Source: an uncultured bacterium (GTDB lineage Bacteria > Bacillota_I > Bacilli_A > RFN20 > CAG-826). Taken from it: a stretch of 64,000 bases of DNA. The stretch spans positions 160,305-224,304 of the forward strand of contig CASFQA010000002.1 in NCBI GenBank assembly GCA_949296775.1. Reading direction: 5' to 3'. Position 1 is the stretch's first letter; each line of letters begins with the position of its first letter. Positions 16,397 to 25,668 of this stretch are shown piece after piece. Both the position numbers and the translations under genes were made by a program. The notes below the pieces were generated by a model that saw nothing but the letters and a program-made list of their open reading frames with translations, made no database searches and was not told the origin of the DNA.

Positions 16397-19105
16397 ATGA
16401 AGACATCCTTCAAGTTCCTGCTGGCCATCTTCGGCTTAACCGGATTAACCGGCGCCGCCCTTTCGGCGATTTCCATTAAGGAAGCGACTGATCCGGAAGC
16501 GATCACGCCGGTCGATGCCGCCGCTTCGGCCTGGGCGGGCCTCGATTACGCTTCCTATGGCCAAGAGTTCCAAATGGAGCTCGAGGATCTGATCTATGCG
16601 ACTGGCCACAAAACCATTGGCTATAGCAGCAACAACGAGGTGCTGAGGAAATCCGATGCCTCTCCCATTAAGGCCTGGGCCGTCGTTCCCTTCTATCATT
16701 CAGACGACGAGTACACGGACGATTTCAACAAAGAGCATACCTGGCCCAACTCCCGGGGAGCGGGAAAGTCGGGACCCGGAGCCGACCCGCATATGCTTCG
16801 CCCGACCATCAGCAGCGAGAATTCCTTGCGCGGGAATGATTTCTATGGGCCGGAAGGGAATCGGCAATGGGACCCCGGCAGCTTAGGATTTGAAGGGGCT
16901 CGAGGCGAAGCCGCCCGCATCATCTTCTACGTCGCCACCCGTTATTACGCGAACAACATGGTTCTTTCCAATAACCCGAATGACGATTGGAACGTCAAGA
17001 AATCGATGGGGACGCTTAAGTATTTGGTCGAATGGAACAATCAATACCCCGTCACCGATACCGAGAGGCGGCGGAATGACTATCTGGAGAAGGAGGGATT
17101 CGGCCGGAACCCCTTCATCGATAATCCCGACTTGGTCAATTATATCTATGACGTGAACGGTTACCGAACCTCCCCTTATCAAGGCGGGGGCGAAGTCGGC
17201 GGGGGCGTTTACCTTTCTTTGTCCCCCTCGACGCTTTCCTTGCCGATTGGAGAGGAAGGGAGCTTTGCCGTCAGCGTTTCGGGGGCGGAGGAAAACACCC
17301 TCCAGGCTTATTCCTATGACACCTCGGTCGCGACCGTCGCCGCGATTTCCGATACCGAATACCTCGTCAAAGCCGTCGGGGCCGGCGAGACCTCGATTTA
17401 CGTCTCCTCTTTTGAGGATCCAAGCGCCGCCGTTTCCTGCTCGGTCAAGGTCTATGATCCGAATGAACCGGTGGCCGGCGACAGCGAGATCGAGTTGACC
17501 GCTTCCAGCATGAATCTTGGCGCTTACGTGAGCTCCGATCAAACGGTTGAAGTCGGCGGGGTGCCTTTTGGCTATAACACCGTCGGCGTCTATGACGGTG
17601 GCAACATCCAAGTCAAGAAAAAAGCCGGGGCGATTTGGAACGAGGCCGATAATGGGCGGATCGTCTCCATTGAAATGGCTTATGCCAAAGGGGAGGGCAA
17701 CTTATCATGCTGCTTCGGCGATTCCCTTAAGCCTTCTTCCAACAAAACCGAGCCAAGCATCGCCAACGGGGTATATACTTACCGCCCAAATGGCGATTAC
17801 TCCTATTTTTGCTTGAAAAACACTTCCGATAATGTCGCCAATCTCGATTACATCAAAATCAATTTTGCCGCCAAGGAGGAAAAACCATCGGTCGAATCGA
17901 TTTCCCTCTCTCCAACCTCGTTGACCTTGAAGCCGGGGGAAGCGGGGAACTTAACCGCCTCGGTCATTCCGGCTAACGCCGATAAGACTTTGACTTGGAA
18001 AAGTTCTGACCAACGGGTGGCGACGGTCGAAGGGAACGGGCTGGTCAAAGCCGTTGGTCCCGGGACCGCGACCATCAGCGTGACGGCCCCAAACGGGGTC
18101 AAAGCCCAAGCGGACGTCATGGTTGAAGGGATCGTCAAACCGAGCGAGGTCAGATTAAGCCCAGCCAATCTTGAACTGGATATTGGCGATGACTACCTAT
18201 TGGAAACCACCGTCTTGCCCGAAGACGCCGACCAATCCGTTGTTTACGCTTCCAGCAACGAAGATGTTGCGACCGTGTCCGAGGATGGCTTAGTCTTCGC
18301 CAAATCCGCCGGGACCGTCGTCGTCACCGCTACCTCGACCGCCGATCCGAAGCTTTCCGCCTCGATCAGCGTCACCGTCAAGGGGACCGACGAATCCTAT
18401 AATATCGAGTTCCCGGCTTCCACGTTGACCCTTAAGCCCGGCGAAAGTGTCTATTTTCCCGTTTCCGTCGTTCCATCGACCGCCAAGGCAGTCGTCGAAT
18501 CCGACAACCCCGCGGTTGCCTATTTCCAAGACGACCGGATCTATGCGGCCGCTTTGGGGAAAGCTAAGTTAACGGCTTCGATCCCAGGAACCGATTGTTC
18601 GGCTTCCTGCTTGGTCAGGGTAGAGGATTCAACTATCGAGGAGCCCGATGACCCCAACGTCCCCGATGAGCCGGCGATTCCTGAAGTCGAGGTCACGGCC
18701 TTCGATATCCGTTTCCATGGGAAAGGTATCAGCAAATCCGGCGACTACTTACGCTTGGCTAGCGGGGCGACCGCCACCTTCGAATTAGGCGAGGCCCATA
18801 ATCGGATAGGGTTCAAGAGCTCGGCCCCGTTTAAACTGTTGGACGGAGCGGAGCCTAACGAACTGAGCGAAAAGGAATACAGCTTCGATGACGGGTATTA
18901 TGTTTTCGACGCGACCGACTGCCGTTATTTCCAAATCGAGAACGCTGGCCCGGAGGAGATTACGATCGAGGACGTCGCTTTCTATGACGATCCAACGTCC
19001 AAAGCCGGCTGCTTTGGCTCAATCGGCGGTTCTGTCGGGGCGGCTTCTATTGCCTTACTGGGCTTGTCGGCCGTATTCTTTGTCCGGAAGAAAAAATATG
19101 CTTAA
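16397..19105 (+). CDS. Secreted, membrane-anchored endonuclease I with Ig-like (BIG2) repeats
   Basis: A 902-residue surface protein. A signal peptide (about 1-24, hydrophobic LLAIFGLTGLTGAA) precedes an endonuclease I domain (about 45-260). Its active-site segment is EHTWPNSRG at about residue 113, followed by PHMLRPTISSENSLRGN. Such enzymes cut DNA and RNA non-specifically. Then come several bacterial Ig-like group 2 repeats (about 275-360, 500-590, 590-670 and 670-760), each with the ISLSP…L.PG…A…V…SSD…VATV…G.V.A…G.A.I pattern. The C-terminus carries GCFGSIGGSVG, a hydrophobic helix and RKKK. I chose the start at 16397 because it opens the signal peptide after TGAGG. It is coupled to the next small gene. 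Likely role: cutting extracellular nucleic acid at the cell surface. Confidence 0.85.
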   Translation: MKTSFKFLLAIFGLTGLTGAALSAISIKEATDPEAITPVDAAASAWAGLDYASYGQEFQMELEDLIYATGHKTIGYSSNNEVLRKSDASPIKAWAVVPFYHSDDEYTDDFNKEHTWPNSRGAGKSGPGADPHMLRPTISSENSLRGNDFYGPEGNRQWDPGSLGFEGARGEAARIIFYVATRYYANNMVLSNNPNDDWNVKKSMGTLKYLVEWNNQYPVTDTERRRNDYLEKEGFGRNPFIDNPDLVNYIYDVNGYRTSPYQGGGEVGGGVYLSLSPSTLSLPIGEEGSFAVSVSGAEENTLQAYSYDTSVATVAAISDTEYLVKAVGAGETSIYVSSFEDPSAAVSCSVKVYDPNEPVAGDSEIELTASSMNLGAYVSSDQTVEVGGVPFGYNTVGVYDGGNIQVKKKAGAIWNEADNGRIVSIEMAYAKGEGNLSCCFGDSLKPSSNKTEPSIANGVYTYRPNGDYSYFCLKNTSDNVANLDYIKINFAAKEEKPSVESISLSPTSLTLKPGEAGNLTASVIPANADKTLTWKSSDQRVATVEGNGLVKAVGPGTATISVTAPNGVKAQADVMVEGIVKPSEVRLSPANLELDIGDDYLLETTVLPEDADQSVVYASSNEDVATVSEDGLVFAKSAGTVVVTATSTADPKLSASISVTVKGTDESYNIEFPASTLTLKPGESVYFPVSVVPSTAKAVVESDNPAVAYFQDDRIYAAALGKAKLTASIPGTDCSASCLVRVEDSTIEEPDDPNVPDEPAIPEVEVTAFDIRFHGKGISKSGDYLRLASGATATFELGEAHNRIGFKSSAPFKLLDGAEPNELSEKEYSFDDGYYVFDATDCRYFQIENAGPEEITIEDVAFYDDPTSKAGCFGSIGGSVGAASIALLGLSAVFFVRKKKYA

Positions 19106-19229
19106 CGCTTTGCTAGCCACCTCGACCATCATCGGCATCATCGCCGTCATCGCCGTCATCGCCATCACGATCGCCATTTGCTTCTATATCCTTTCTCCCC
19201 ATGACGGCGGGAACAAGAAAGACGAATAA
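19098..19229 (+). CDS. Small single-pass membrane protein coupled to the endonuclease gene
   Basis: A 43-residue ORF whose ATG lies 8 bases inside the end of the endonuclease gene. A long hydrophobic stretch of Ile, Val and Ala (about 9-33) is followed by a short polar tail ending KKDE. No family is recognised. The overlap and the terminator 0-23 bases after its stop argue that it is translated with the nuclease. It could help place or hold the nuclease in the membrane, but that is inference. Confidence 0.55.
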   Translation: MLNALLATSTIIGIIAVIAVIAITIAICFYILSPHDGGNKKDE

Positions 19230-19252
19230 GGCTTCCGAAAGGAGGCTTTTTT
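19228..19252 (+). terminator. Rho-independent terminator
   Basis: AAGGCTTCC pairs with GGAGGCTTT (two G-U pairs) around a GAAA loop, followed by T residues, directly after the small membrane protein gene. Confidence 0.75.
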
Positions 19253-19287
19253 ACTAATCCTGGAAAAGGCTGATATCCTTTCGGATT

Positions 19288-19779
19288 TTACTCTCGGGTT
19301 TTGTTGCTCGTGGCACGGCGTTTGGCGATGGCGTAAGCCGCCAGATTGACGAAGAAATAAAGCAAAGCGACCAAGGAAGAAAGCGTCAATGGGTAATCGA
19401 CCATCCGGATGTCGAAGAGGGGGAAGACGATGTAACGGTCGGAGACTAGCCCAAATAGATAACGCCCGCCGGAGCTAAGGAGGCAGAGGAGGAAACCAAA
19501 GGCGAAGGCGTCCGCGACCGCCCCTTCCTCAATCAATTTGTCGGCGAAAGAAGAAAAACGGGCTGGGTCTTCTTCTTGGGCGGAAGTGCCGGCGAAGAGG
19601 ATGTCAAATCCGGCGGTCGCGGCATTGACGACCGTCCGATTGTTGGCCTTGATTATATCGGGCAAGAACAAGGAAAGGATGGAGGCGAAGGTGATGATAA
19701 AACTGGCGACGAGGGCGGCGATGGATTGCACCGGTGAGCGGAAAAGCCGGGCCAACGCGTTCTTAAGCAGGATCCACAT
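19288..19779 (-). pseudogene. Remnant of an FtsX/MacB-type ABC permease
   Basis: A 163-residue reading frame that begins like an ABC permease of the lipoprotein-export or MacB class. A cytoplasmic N-terminus WILLKNALARLFRSPVQS is followed by a first membrane helix (about 18-40). The large extracellular domain expected next is mostly absent (about 40-90). Two or three hydrophobic stretches then follow, the last at about 132-152, and the frame stops. Such permeases are usually well over 350 residues. With the adjacent ATPase clearly broken, this is most likely a truncated, non-functional partner. The start overlaps the ATPase remnant by 17 bp, the usual coupling of an intact pair. Confidence 0.6.
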
Positions 19780-20173
19780 CGAAGGTTTCCCCGTCCTTTA
19801 ACCTTATTATCCGATTGCCGTATCCGGCATTGGTCTCCGAATGGGTGACTTGGATGACGGTGACATCGTCTTGCTCGTTGATTTGATGGAGCATCTCCAT
19901 CAGTTTGGTCGCGTTGGCGGAGCTTTGGTAGTTCCTTTTCCTTCAGCTTAGCCAAATCGTTCCCTTTGAGGACCACTTCGCCTGACTTTGGACGTTCTAG
20001 TCCCGAAAGGATCGAAAGGAGGGTGGTCTCCCTGAGCCGGAGGAACCTAGAATCGAGAGGAAGTCGCCTTCGTTGACCGTTAAATTAACGTCATTGAGGA
20101 TCAATGTTCCTTCGACGTAATAATAGGAAACATGCTTAGTTTCCAGCAGGACGATCGGCTTTCCTTTGGTCAT
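19763..20173 (-). pseudogene. Broken ABC transporter ATPase (LolD/MacB type)
   Basis: Starting at ATG 20173 the frame encodes an ABC ATPase N-terminus (KHVSYYYVEGTLILNDVNL, then ILGSSGSG). The frame is lost exactly in Walker A: the continuation TTLLSILSGLERPKSGEV is in another frame. That frame runs to about 19925 (KLKEKELPKLRQ). The Q-loop, signature and Walker B are then missing, and the sequence resumes in a third frame with the H-loop end (VIQVTHSE, then NRIIRLKDGE), ending at TAA 19763-19765. So there is one frameshift plus an internal deletion. The product cannot bind or hydrolyse ATP. It was once an operon with the permease remnant downstream. Confidence 0.85.
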
Positions 20174-20261
20174 CAATGATTATTTTAATCACGTTGATTT
20201 GGCTTGCGAAGCCCTTTCCTAATCTTGTTTCTGATTTATTAGAGGTGGAAAATAATTTGCT

Positions 20262-21593
20262 ATGAAAAAACTCTCGCTGCTTATCGCAAGCTTGGCCCTC
20301 GGCCTCGGAATGGTCGGAGCCGGAATCGCCGCTTATTCTTCGATTGAACCGGAACCGGTCCTCGCCTGGAGCGGAACCCAAACCTCCACCGAAGGCAACT
20401 ACTATGAATCGGCCCGGGGGCTCAAAGGCGACGCGTTAACCGAAGCGCTTCACGACATTATCCAAAATGCCAATACGTCTTATAACTGGAGCCGTTATGA
20501 AGCGGCCGATGAATACGAGGGTGACTCCTCGAGCATCATGGCCATCTATACCCGTAAGGCTTTCAAAAAGACCGATCATGTTTCTGGGTCGCAAGGATGG
20601 AACCGGGAACACGTTTATCCCCAGTCAAAGCTCAGCGGGGCTTCCGATTCCGATAACCATTTGATCTTTGCTTCCGACAACAAGGTCAACAGCGTCCGGA
20701 GCAACCATCGACTTGGTCTCGTTTCCAATCACGATAGCCCGGTCATCGATTCCAAAGGTCAGGCGACCGAATGCTATTCATCCGGCTCGGTTTTCGAACC
20801 TTGCGATGCCGCGAAAGGGGAAGTGGCTCGGGCGACTTTATACGCCTACGTCATGTATGATCTCTCGATCACCGGCAACTTCACCTCGCTCGAGCTTTGC
20901 CTAGAATGGAACGAGGACTATCCTGTCACCAATCGCGAAATCTACCGCAATAACACCGTCTACAAAAACCAAAAGAACCGCAATCCCTTCGTGGATCATC
21001 CAGAATTCGCGACCATGATCTTCGACGAATCCTATAACGGCTCGGGGGCTTTGAACGATCAAAACGGGACCGGTGGAGGCGGCTCCGACGTCAATCCTGA
21101 CTATATCCCCGTTACTTCCGTAAACGTCGCCCAATCTTCGGTCGAGCTCGAAGTGGGGGAGACTTACCTTGCCGAGTGGACGGTCTTGCCGGCTAACGCC
21201 AGCGATAAGTCTATAACCGTCTCTTCTTCCAACATCAACGTCGCCTTCGCTTATGCGGACGGATCAGTTCTTGCCAATGGGGTCGGCCGCGCCACCATCA
21301 CCTTGACCTCGGTCGACGGCCCTTCGGCTAATTTCACGGTTTATGTCATTGAGCCCGAGAAACCGGATGATTCCTCTAGCGTTCCTCCGGTTGATTCCTC
21401 GGATGGAAATACTTCGGCTCCCGCTGATTCCTCGGATGAAAGCAGCTCGACTCCCGCTGATTCTTCGGGCACGTCGGAAAACGACGGGGCCGGATGCCGC
21501 GGTTCCATCTATGGTTCCATCGGGGCGGCCGCCGTCGCCTTATTGGGATTGGGCCTCCTCTTCTTGGTCCGGAAAAAGAGCCTTAAGCGTTAA
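20262..21593 (+). CDS. Secreted, membrane-anchored endonuclease I with one Ig-like domain
   Basis: A 443-residue surface nuclease. It has a signal peptide (about 1-24) and an endonuclease I domain (about 35-265). The active-site segment is NREHVYPQSKLSG at about 115, followed by SDNHLIFASDNKVNSVRSN as in classical endonuclease I. One BIG2-type Ig domain (about 282-365) precedes a low-complexity Ser/Asp/Pro spacer with repeated ADSSD units. The end is GCRGSIYGSIG, a hydrophobic helix and RKKSLKR. The C-terminus matches that of the larger nuclease at 16397, so both are probably anchored or processed the same way. An AGAGGTGG lies about 13 bases before the ATG, somewhat far; TTGTTT at 20225 may be the -35. 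Confidence 0.87.
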   Translation: MKKLSLLIASLALGLGMVGAGIAAYSSIEPEPVLAWSGTQTSTEGNYYESARGLKGDALTEALHDIIQNANTSYNWSRYEAADEYEGDSSSIMAIYTRKAFKKTDHVSGSQGWNREHVYPQSKLSGASDSDNHLIFASDNKVNSVRSNHRLGLVSNHDSPVIDSKGQATECYSSGSVFEPCDAAKGEVARATLYAYVMYDLSITGNFTSLELCLEWNEDYPVTNREIYRNNTVYKNQKNRNPFVDHPEFATMIFDESYNGSGALNDQNGTGGGGSDVNPDYIPVTSVNVAQSSVELEVGETYLAEWTVLPANASDKSITVSSSNINVAFAYADGSVLANGVGRATITLTSVDGPSANFTVYVIEPEKPDDSSSVPPVDSSDGNTSAPADSSDESSSTPADSSGTSENDGAGCRGSIYGSIGAAAVALLGLGLLFLVRKKSLKR

Positions 21594-21598
21594 CTGGC

Positions 21599-21627
21599 TA
21601 GGCTAGAATAGCCTACTTGGGTATAAT
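21599..21627 (+). promoter_or_regulatory. gdpP promoter region: hairpin and consensus -10 six bases before the ATG
   Basis: A perfect TAGGCTA-GAA-TAGCCTA inverted repeat (21599-21615) is followed by TATAAT (21622-21627). Only six bases separate this -10 box from the gdpP ATG at 21634, so the expected start site coincides with the start codon. The hairpin sits where a repressor or a weak terminator of the upstream gene could act. Confidence 0.6.
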
Positions 21628-21633
21628 TGCTTC

Positions 21634-23757
21634 ATGCCTAACGCGCCCCTCAACAAAAACCAGCCCGGGAATCCCCCGGTGAAACCAGCCAAGAAACGGA
21701 CCAATAAAAGCCCGTTCTCCTCGACCCAAGCCTTGCGGAAGATCCGCATCGCTTCTTTGACGTTGGGGCTGGTGGAGATCGTTTTGGTTGGGTTTGTCGG
21801 CCTTTTGTATTTCTACGATCGACCGGCCGGGTTCGTCGAAAACATGAATCCCTGGTACTGGATGCTTTTCGTCGCCGCGATCGCCGCGATCGATTTGCTT
21901 TTCATTTGGTATGCGGTGGCGAAGATGACCAAGATAAGGCATCGTTCTGACCTCGACGCCGCCTCGGTTATCGGCAACGATGTCCAAGAGGCCTATAAGT
22001 TCGGCGAGATCGGGCTCGCGGTGACCGATGACCAAGGGACCGTCATTTGGACCAATTCCTTTTTCCGGGAACGGTCGCTGGACCTTTTGGATCTAAACAT
22101 CTTCGACTGGGAGCCTAAGCTCAATAGCTTCAAGGACGCCAACCTCCCCAGCGATTTCCGAGTCGATTTCGACTGCGGCGGTTTCTTTTTCTCCGCCCGT
22201 TATCTGCCGGATGCCAAATTGTTCATCTTCCGCGATTTGACCGATTACCATACCATCGAGACCACCTCCGAGGCTCAACGGCTGGTCATCGGATTCTTAA
22301 TGATCGATAACTACGATGAGAAGTTCGAACGGAGCGAGGAAGGGAATTCCGACGTTTTGACCAATGTTCGCCAAGCCATCATCGAATACGGGAAAGATCA
22401 CGATATCTGCTTACGGCGTTATCGTTCCGACTCCTATTTCCTGATTTGCCATTACTCGGCCCTCGATCAAATCATCAAAGACGACTTCTCGATCCTGAAG
22501 AAGGTTCGTCAGGCCGGGGAAGGGCAGAACTTCGTCCCGACCCTCTCGATCGGCATCGCCTATGGGATGGATATCGTCAACCGCCTTTCGGAAATGGCGA
22601 CCAACGCTTTGAACATCGCCATGTCACGCGGCGGCGATCAGGCGGTCGTGGCCAAAGTCGGCGACGAGCTGCAGTTCTTCGGCGGCAAGACGCCATCGAT
22701 CGAAAACACCAACCGGGTTCAGTTCCGTTCCTTGGCCGATTCGGTTATCTCCTTGATCAGAAACGCCCCGATGGTTCTGGTTTCCGGCCATTCGCGGATG
22801 GATATGGACGCCTTTGGGGCTTGCCTTGGCATATACGCCATCTGCCAGCACGTTGGCAAACCCTGCCGCATCATTTATGACATGAAGGATACCGAAATCA
22901 AAACCCGATCGGCCATTCAATCGGTCTTCGGCAAAAACTTCGAACGGATGTCGATCTCTCCATCCGAGGCGGCCGAGCGGGTCCGTTCCTCGACCCTTTT
23001 CGTGGTCGTCGACGTCGGGGTGCCGGATAACGTCATGGGGCGGCTGGCTTTGGAGAAGGCGGCGAAGGTCGTGGTCATCGACCACCATCGTCCGGGGGAC
23101 AAAACCATCGCCAAGCCGATTCTCAATCACACCGATTCCAGCGCCTCCTCGACTTGTGAGATCATCGCCGAGATGCTCCATTACGCCAACGGGCCGCGGA
23201 TCGAAGTCTCGCCGACCATCGCGACGTTCATGCTCTCGGGCATGTTCCTCGACACCAATTTCTTCAAATCGCAATCGACCGGGGCCCGAACCTTCGAGGC
23301 GGCCGAGATCCTTAAAGGGTATGGGGCCGATAATATCGCGGCCGACGGATATCTGAAGGACGAGTTCGAGGAATACGCTTATATCGCCATGCTTTCCTCA
23401 ACCGTCAAAACCCCGGAGATGGGGGTCGTCTATTGCTGCGCCTCCGATGAGGACAAACCGATCGACGACGTCACCATCTCGAAACTCGCCAATTACTACA
23501 TGAACGCGAAAGGGGTTAACGCCTCCTTCGCTATCGGGCGGATTTCGGCGAAGGCGGTTAAAATATCCGGACGGAGCGATGGAAGCATCAACGTCCAATA
23601 CCTATTGGAGAAACTCGGAGGCGGGGGACATTTCACCATGGCCGCCGCGGTGCTGACCGATATCACCCCATCGGGGGCCGCCGATCGCCTTGAGGATGTC
23701 CTCAAGAACCATCTTGATCAAGCACGGGCCGCCAATGTGCCCGAAGGAGGAATATAA
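21634..23757 (+). CDS. gdpP: Cyclic-di-AMP phosphodiesterase, GdpP type
   Basis: A 707-residue membrane protein that hydrolyses the second messenger c-di-AMP. Order: a proline- and lysine-rich N-terminus, two membrane helices (about 38-60 and 68-92), a PAS-like domain (about 105-190), a degenerate GGDEF-like domain (about 200-345), a DHH domain and a DHHA1 domain. DHH motifs are visible: SGHSRMDMDAFGA at about 384, VVVDVGVPD, and VIDHHRPGD at about 480. The DHHA1 glycine motif GGGGHFTMAAA is at about 661. All metal ligands seem present, so it should be active. First gene of a run with rplI, dnaB, walJ and rlmH. No Shine-Dalgarno: the -10 box is 6 bases before the ATG, suggesting a leaderless message. 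Confidence 0.93.
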   Translation: MPNAPLNKNQPGNPPVKPAKKRTNKSPFSSTQALRKIRIASLTLGLVEIVLVGFVGLLYFYDRPAGFVENMNPWYWMLFVAAIAAIDLLFIWYAVAKMTKIRHRSDLDAASVIGNDVQEAYKFGEIGLAVTDDQGTVIWTNSFFRERSLDLLDLNIFDWEPKLNSFKDANLPSDFRVDFDCGGFFFSARYLPDAKLFIFRDLTDYHTIETTSEAQRLVIGFLMIDNYDEKFERSEEGNSDVLTNVRQAIIEYGKDHDICLRRYRSDSYFLICHYSALDQIIKDDFSILKKVRQAGEGQNFVPTLSIGIAYGMDIVNRLSEMATNALNIAMSRGGDQAVVAKVGDELQFFGGKTPSIENTNRVQFRSLADSVISLIRNAPMVLVSGHSRMDMDAFGACLGIYAICQHVGKPCRIIYDMKDTEIKTRSAIQSVFGKNFERMSISPSEAAERVRSSTLFVVVDVGVPDNVMGRLALEKAAKVVVIDHHRPGDKTIAKPILNHTDSSASSTCEIIAEMLHYANGPRIEVSPTIATFMLSGMFLDTNFFKSQSTGARTFEAAEILKGYGADNIAADGYLKDEFEEYAYIAMLSSTVKTPEMGVVYCCASDEDKPIDDVTISKLANYYMNAKGVNASFAIGRISAKAVKISGRSDGSINVQYLLEKLGGGGHFTMAAAVLTDITPSGAADRLEDVLKNHLDQARAANVPEGGI

Positions 23758-23758
23758 A

Positions 23759-24220
23759 ATGAAAGTCATTTTGCTGACCGACGTGAAGAAGCTCGGGAAG
23801 AAAGGCGATACCGTCGAGGTATCGGACGGCTACGGGTCCAATTACCTGATCCCAAAGGGGTTGGCGGTTTCCTCCACCGTTTCGAGCCAAAAGGAATTGG
23901 CTAAGCAAAACGCCGCCGAGGAAGCGCGGCAAAAGCAGCTGAAGGCCGAAGCCGAGGAGCTTTCCAAACGGCTTGAGCACATCAACGTCGAGTTCAAGGC
24001 CAAAGTCGGTTCCGACGGGCGGATGTTCGGCTCGATCTCGCCCAAGGAAATCGAGGAGGGGATGCTCAAGCAGTGGGGCATCAAAATCGATAAGCGGAAG
24101 TTCGTCGATAAATATCCGGCGAACGCGTTGGGCTATACCCGGCTGAAAATTGAGCTTTACCACGGAACGGAAGGGACGGTTTACGGGACCGTCAACGTTC
24201 ACATCGCCGAGGAGAAGTGA
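23759..24220 (+). CDS. rplI: 50S ribosomal protein L9
   Basis: A 153-residue L9. The N-terminal domain MKVILLTDVKKLGKKGDTVEVSDGYG holds the rRNA-binding face (spanning about residues 1-26). A long connecting helix (about 42-78) and the C-terminal domain with GSDGRMFGSISPKEI complete the usual dumbbell shape. I chose ATG at 23759 for the strong GAAGGAGG 9 bases before it. It follows the gdpP stop by one base, the standard gdpP-rplI-dnaB order of Bacillota. Confidence 0.97.
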   Translation: MKVILLTDVKKLGKKGDTVEVSDGYGSNYLIPKGLAVSSTVSSQKELAKQNAAEEARQKQLKAEAEELSKRLEHINVEFKAKVGSDGRMFGSISPKEIEEGMLKQWGIKIDKRKFVDKYPANALGYTRLKIELYHGTEGTVYGTVNVHIAEEK

Positions 24221-25668
24221 TGGCTAAAGTCATTTCGCTGCCTTCCAATATCGAGGCCGAACGGTCGGTGCTCGGGGCGATGCTTATCTCCCCCGAGGCC
24301 GCCTCCATCGCCATTGGCTCACTGGAGGAAAAGGATTTTTCCGGCGTCGATATGCGCAACAACCTCATTTTCCGGGCGATGAACGAATTAGCCCTCGCCT
24401 CCAAACCGATCGACCCCCAAACCGTGAACGATCAACTGGTGGCGATGAAGCTCGATTCGGAAGTGGAGATAGGGTATCTTCTCGAACTCATGAACACGGC
24501 GATTTTCCCGCAGAACATCGATAACTATATCGATATGGTCCATGAGCAATCGGTTTTGCGGCAATTGCTGCTCGAAACATCGAAGATCCAAGACGAGTAT
24601 GCCAAAGGAGTCCCGAACATCGGGGATTTCATCCTTCAAAGCAACGACGCCATTTCTCGGATTGCCCAACAACGGCGGACCGCCGGGATGAAGTCAGCTA
24701 AAGAAGTCGCGAAGCAGGTAAATGACGAGTTGGCGGCGGCGACCGCCGGCTCCATCGACACCCTAACTGGCGTCGACACCGGTTATAAAAAACTAAATTC
24801 TTACACCCATGGCTGGCAAAAGGGAGATTTGATCATCCTTGCGGCCCGACCCTCGGTCGGAAAGACGGCTTTGGGCATGAACTTTGCCTACAACGCGGCC
24901 GTAAGGGGGCTGCCGGTCGCTTTCTTTTCCCTCGAGATGAGCGCTCCCTCGATCATGAAAAGGCTTTTGGCCTGCGCCTCGGGGGTATCGAACGAAAAAA
25001 TCCAAACCGGTTTCCTGAACGCTTCGGAGAAAACCCGAATCAAAGCCGCGATCGATGACATTTCCAAAACCAAGCTTTTCATCGACGACACCGCCAACTG
25101 CAAGCTCGGTGATATCATGTCGAACGCGACCAAACTTAAGAACTCCTATCCGGATTTAGGGCTAATCGTCATCGATTATTTGGGCCGGATTCGTCTTACT
25201 GATCGCTTGGGGGCCAGCGACCGCCGGGAGCAGGAAGTCGGGTTGATTTCCGGCCAACTCAAGCAATTGGCCCGAACCCTCAACGTCCCCGTCATTTGCT
25301 TGTGTCAGCTTAACCGCGGCGTCGAGGACAACAATTCGAAGATCCCCTCTCTTTCCAACCTCCGGGAATCTGGCTCGATTGAGGCCGACGCCGATATCGT
25401 CATGCTCCTTTATCGGGCGGACTATTACACGGCGTTGGGCCAATCGCTTAATAAGAAAGGGTTCAAGAAAGACGAGGATAACAGCCCGGAGAAAGACGGG
25501 AAGAAAGACACCGGGACCTCAATCGTCCAATGCATCGTCGCGAAAAACCGGAACGGGAAAGTCGGGACGATTGATTTGATGTTCGAGCGGTCCTTATCAC
25601 GTTTCGACAATCCTTCTCTCGAATACCAAGAGGCGATGGCGGCTCAGCGGGCCATGGAAGGCGAATGA
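24220..25668 (+). CDS. dnaB: Replicative DNA helicase DnaB
   Basis: A 482-residue RecA-type hexameric helicase. The N-terminal DnaB domain (about 1-110) starts with the typical LPSNIEAERSVLGAMLI. The C-terminal motor has Walker A ARPSVGKTALGMNFA (about 210), a Walker B strand LIVIDYLGRI (about 320) and the arginine-finger region ADADIVMLLYR. It unwinds DNA ahead of the replisome. The ATG shares one base with the rplI stop (TGATG); a GAGGAG site lies inside rplI. The usual LQL after Walker B Asp-Tyr reads LGR, a small departure. Confidence 0.96.
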   Translation: MAKVISLPSNIEAERSVLGAMLISPEAASIAIGSLEEKDFSGVDMRNNLIFRAMNELALASKPIDPQTVNDQLVAMKLDSEVEIGYLLELMNTAIFPQNIDNYIDMVHEQSVLRQLLLETSKIQDEYAKGVPNIGDFILQSNDAISRIAQQRRTAGMKSAKEVAKQVNDELAAATAGSIDTLTGVDTGYKKLNSYTHGWQKGDLIILAARPSVGKTALGMNFAYNAAVRGLPVAFFSLEMSAPSIMKRLLACASGVSNEKIQTGFLNASEKTRIKAAIDDISKTKLFIDDTANCKLGDIMSNATKLKNSYPDLGLIVIDYLGRIRLTDRLGASDRREQEVGLISGQLKQLARTLNVPVICLCQLNRGVEDNNSKIPSLSNLRESGSIEADADIVMLLYRADYYTALGQSLNKKGFKKDEDNSPEKDGKKDTGTSIVQCIVAKNRNGKVGTIDLMFERSLSRFDNPSLEYQEAMAAQRAMEGE

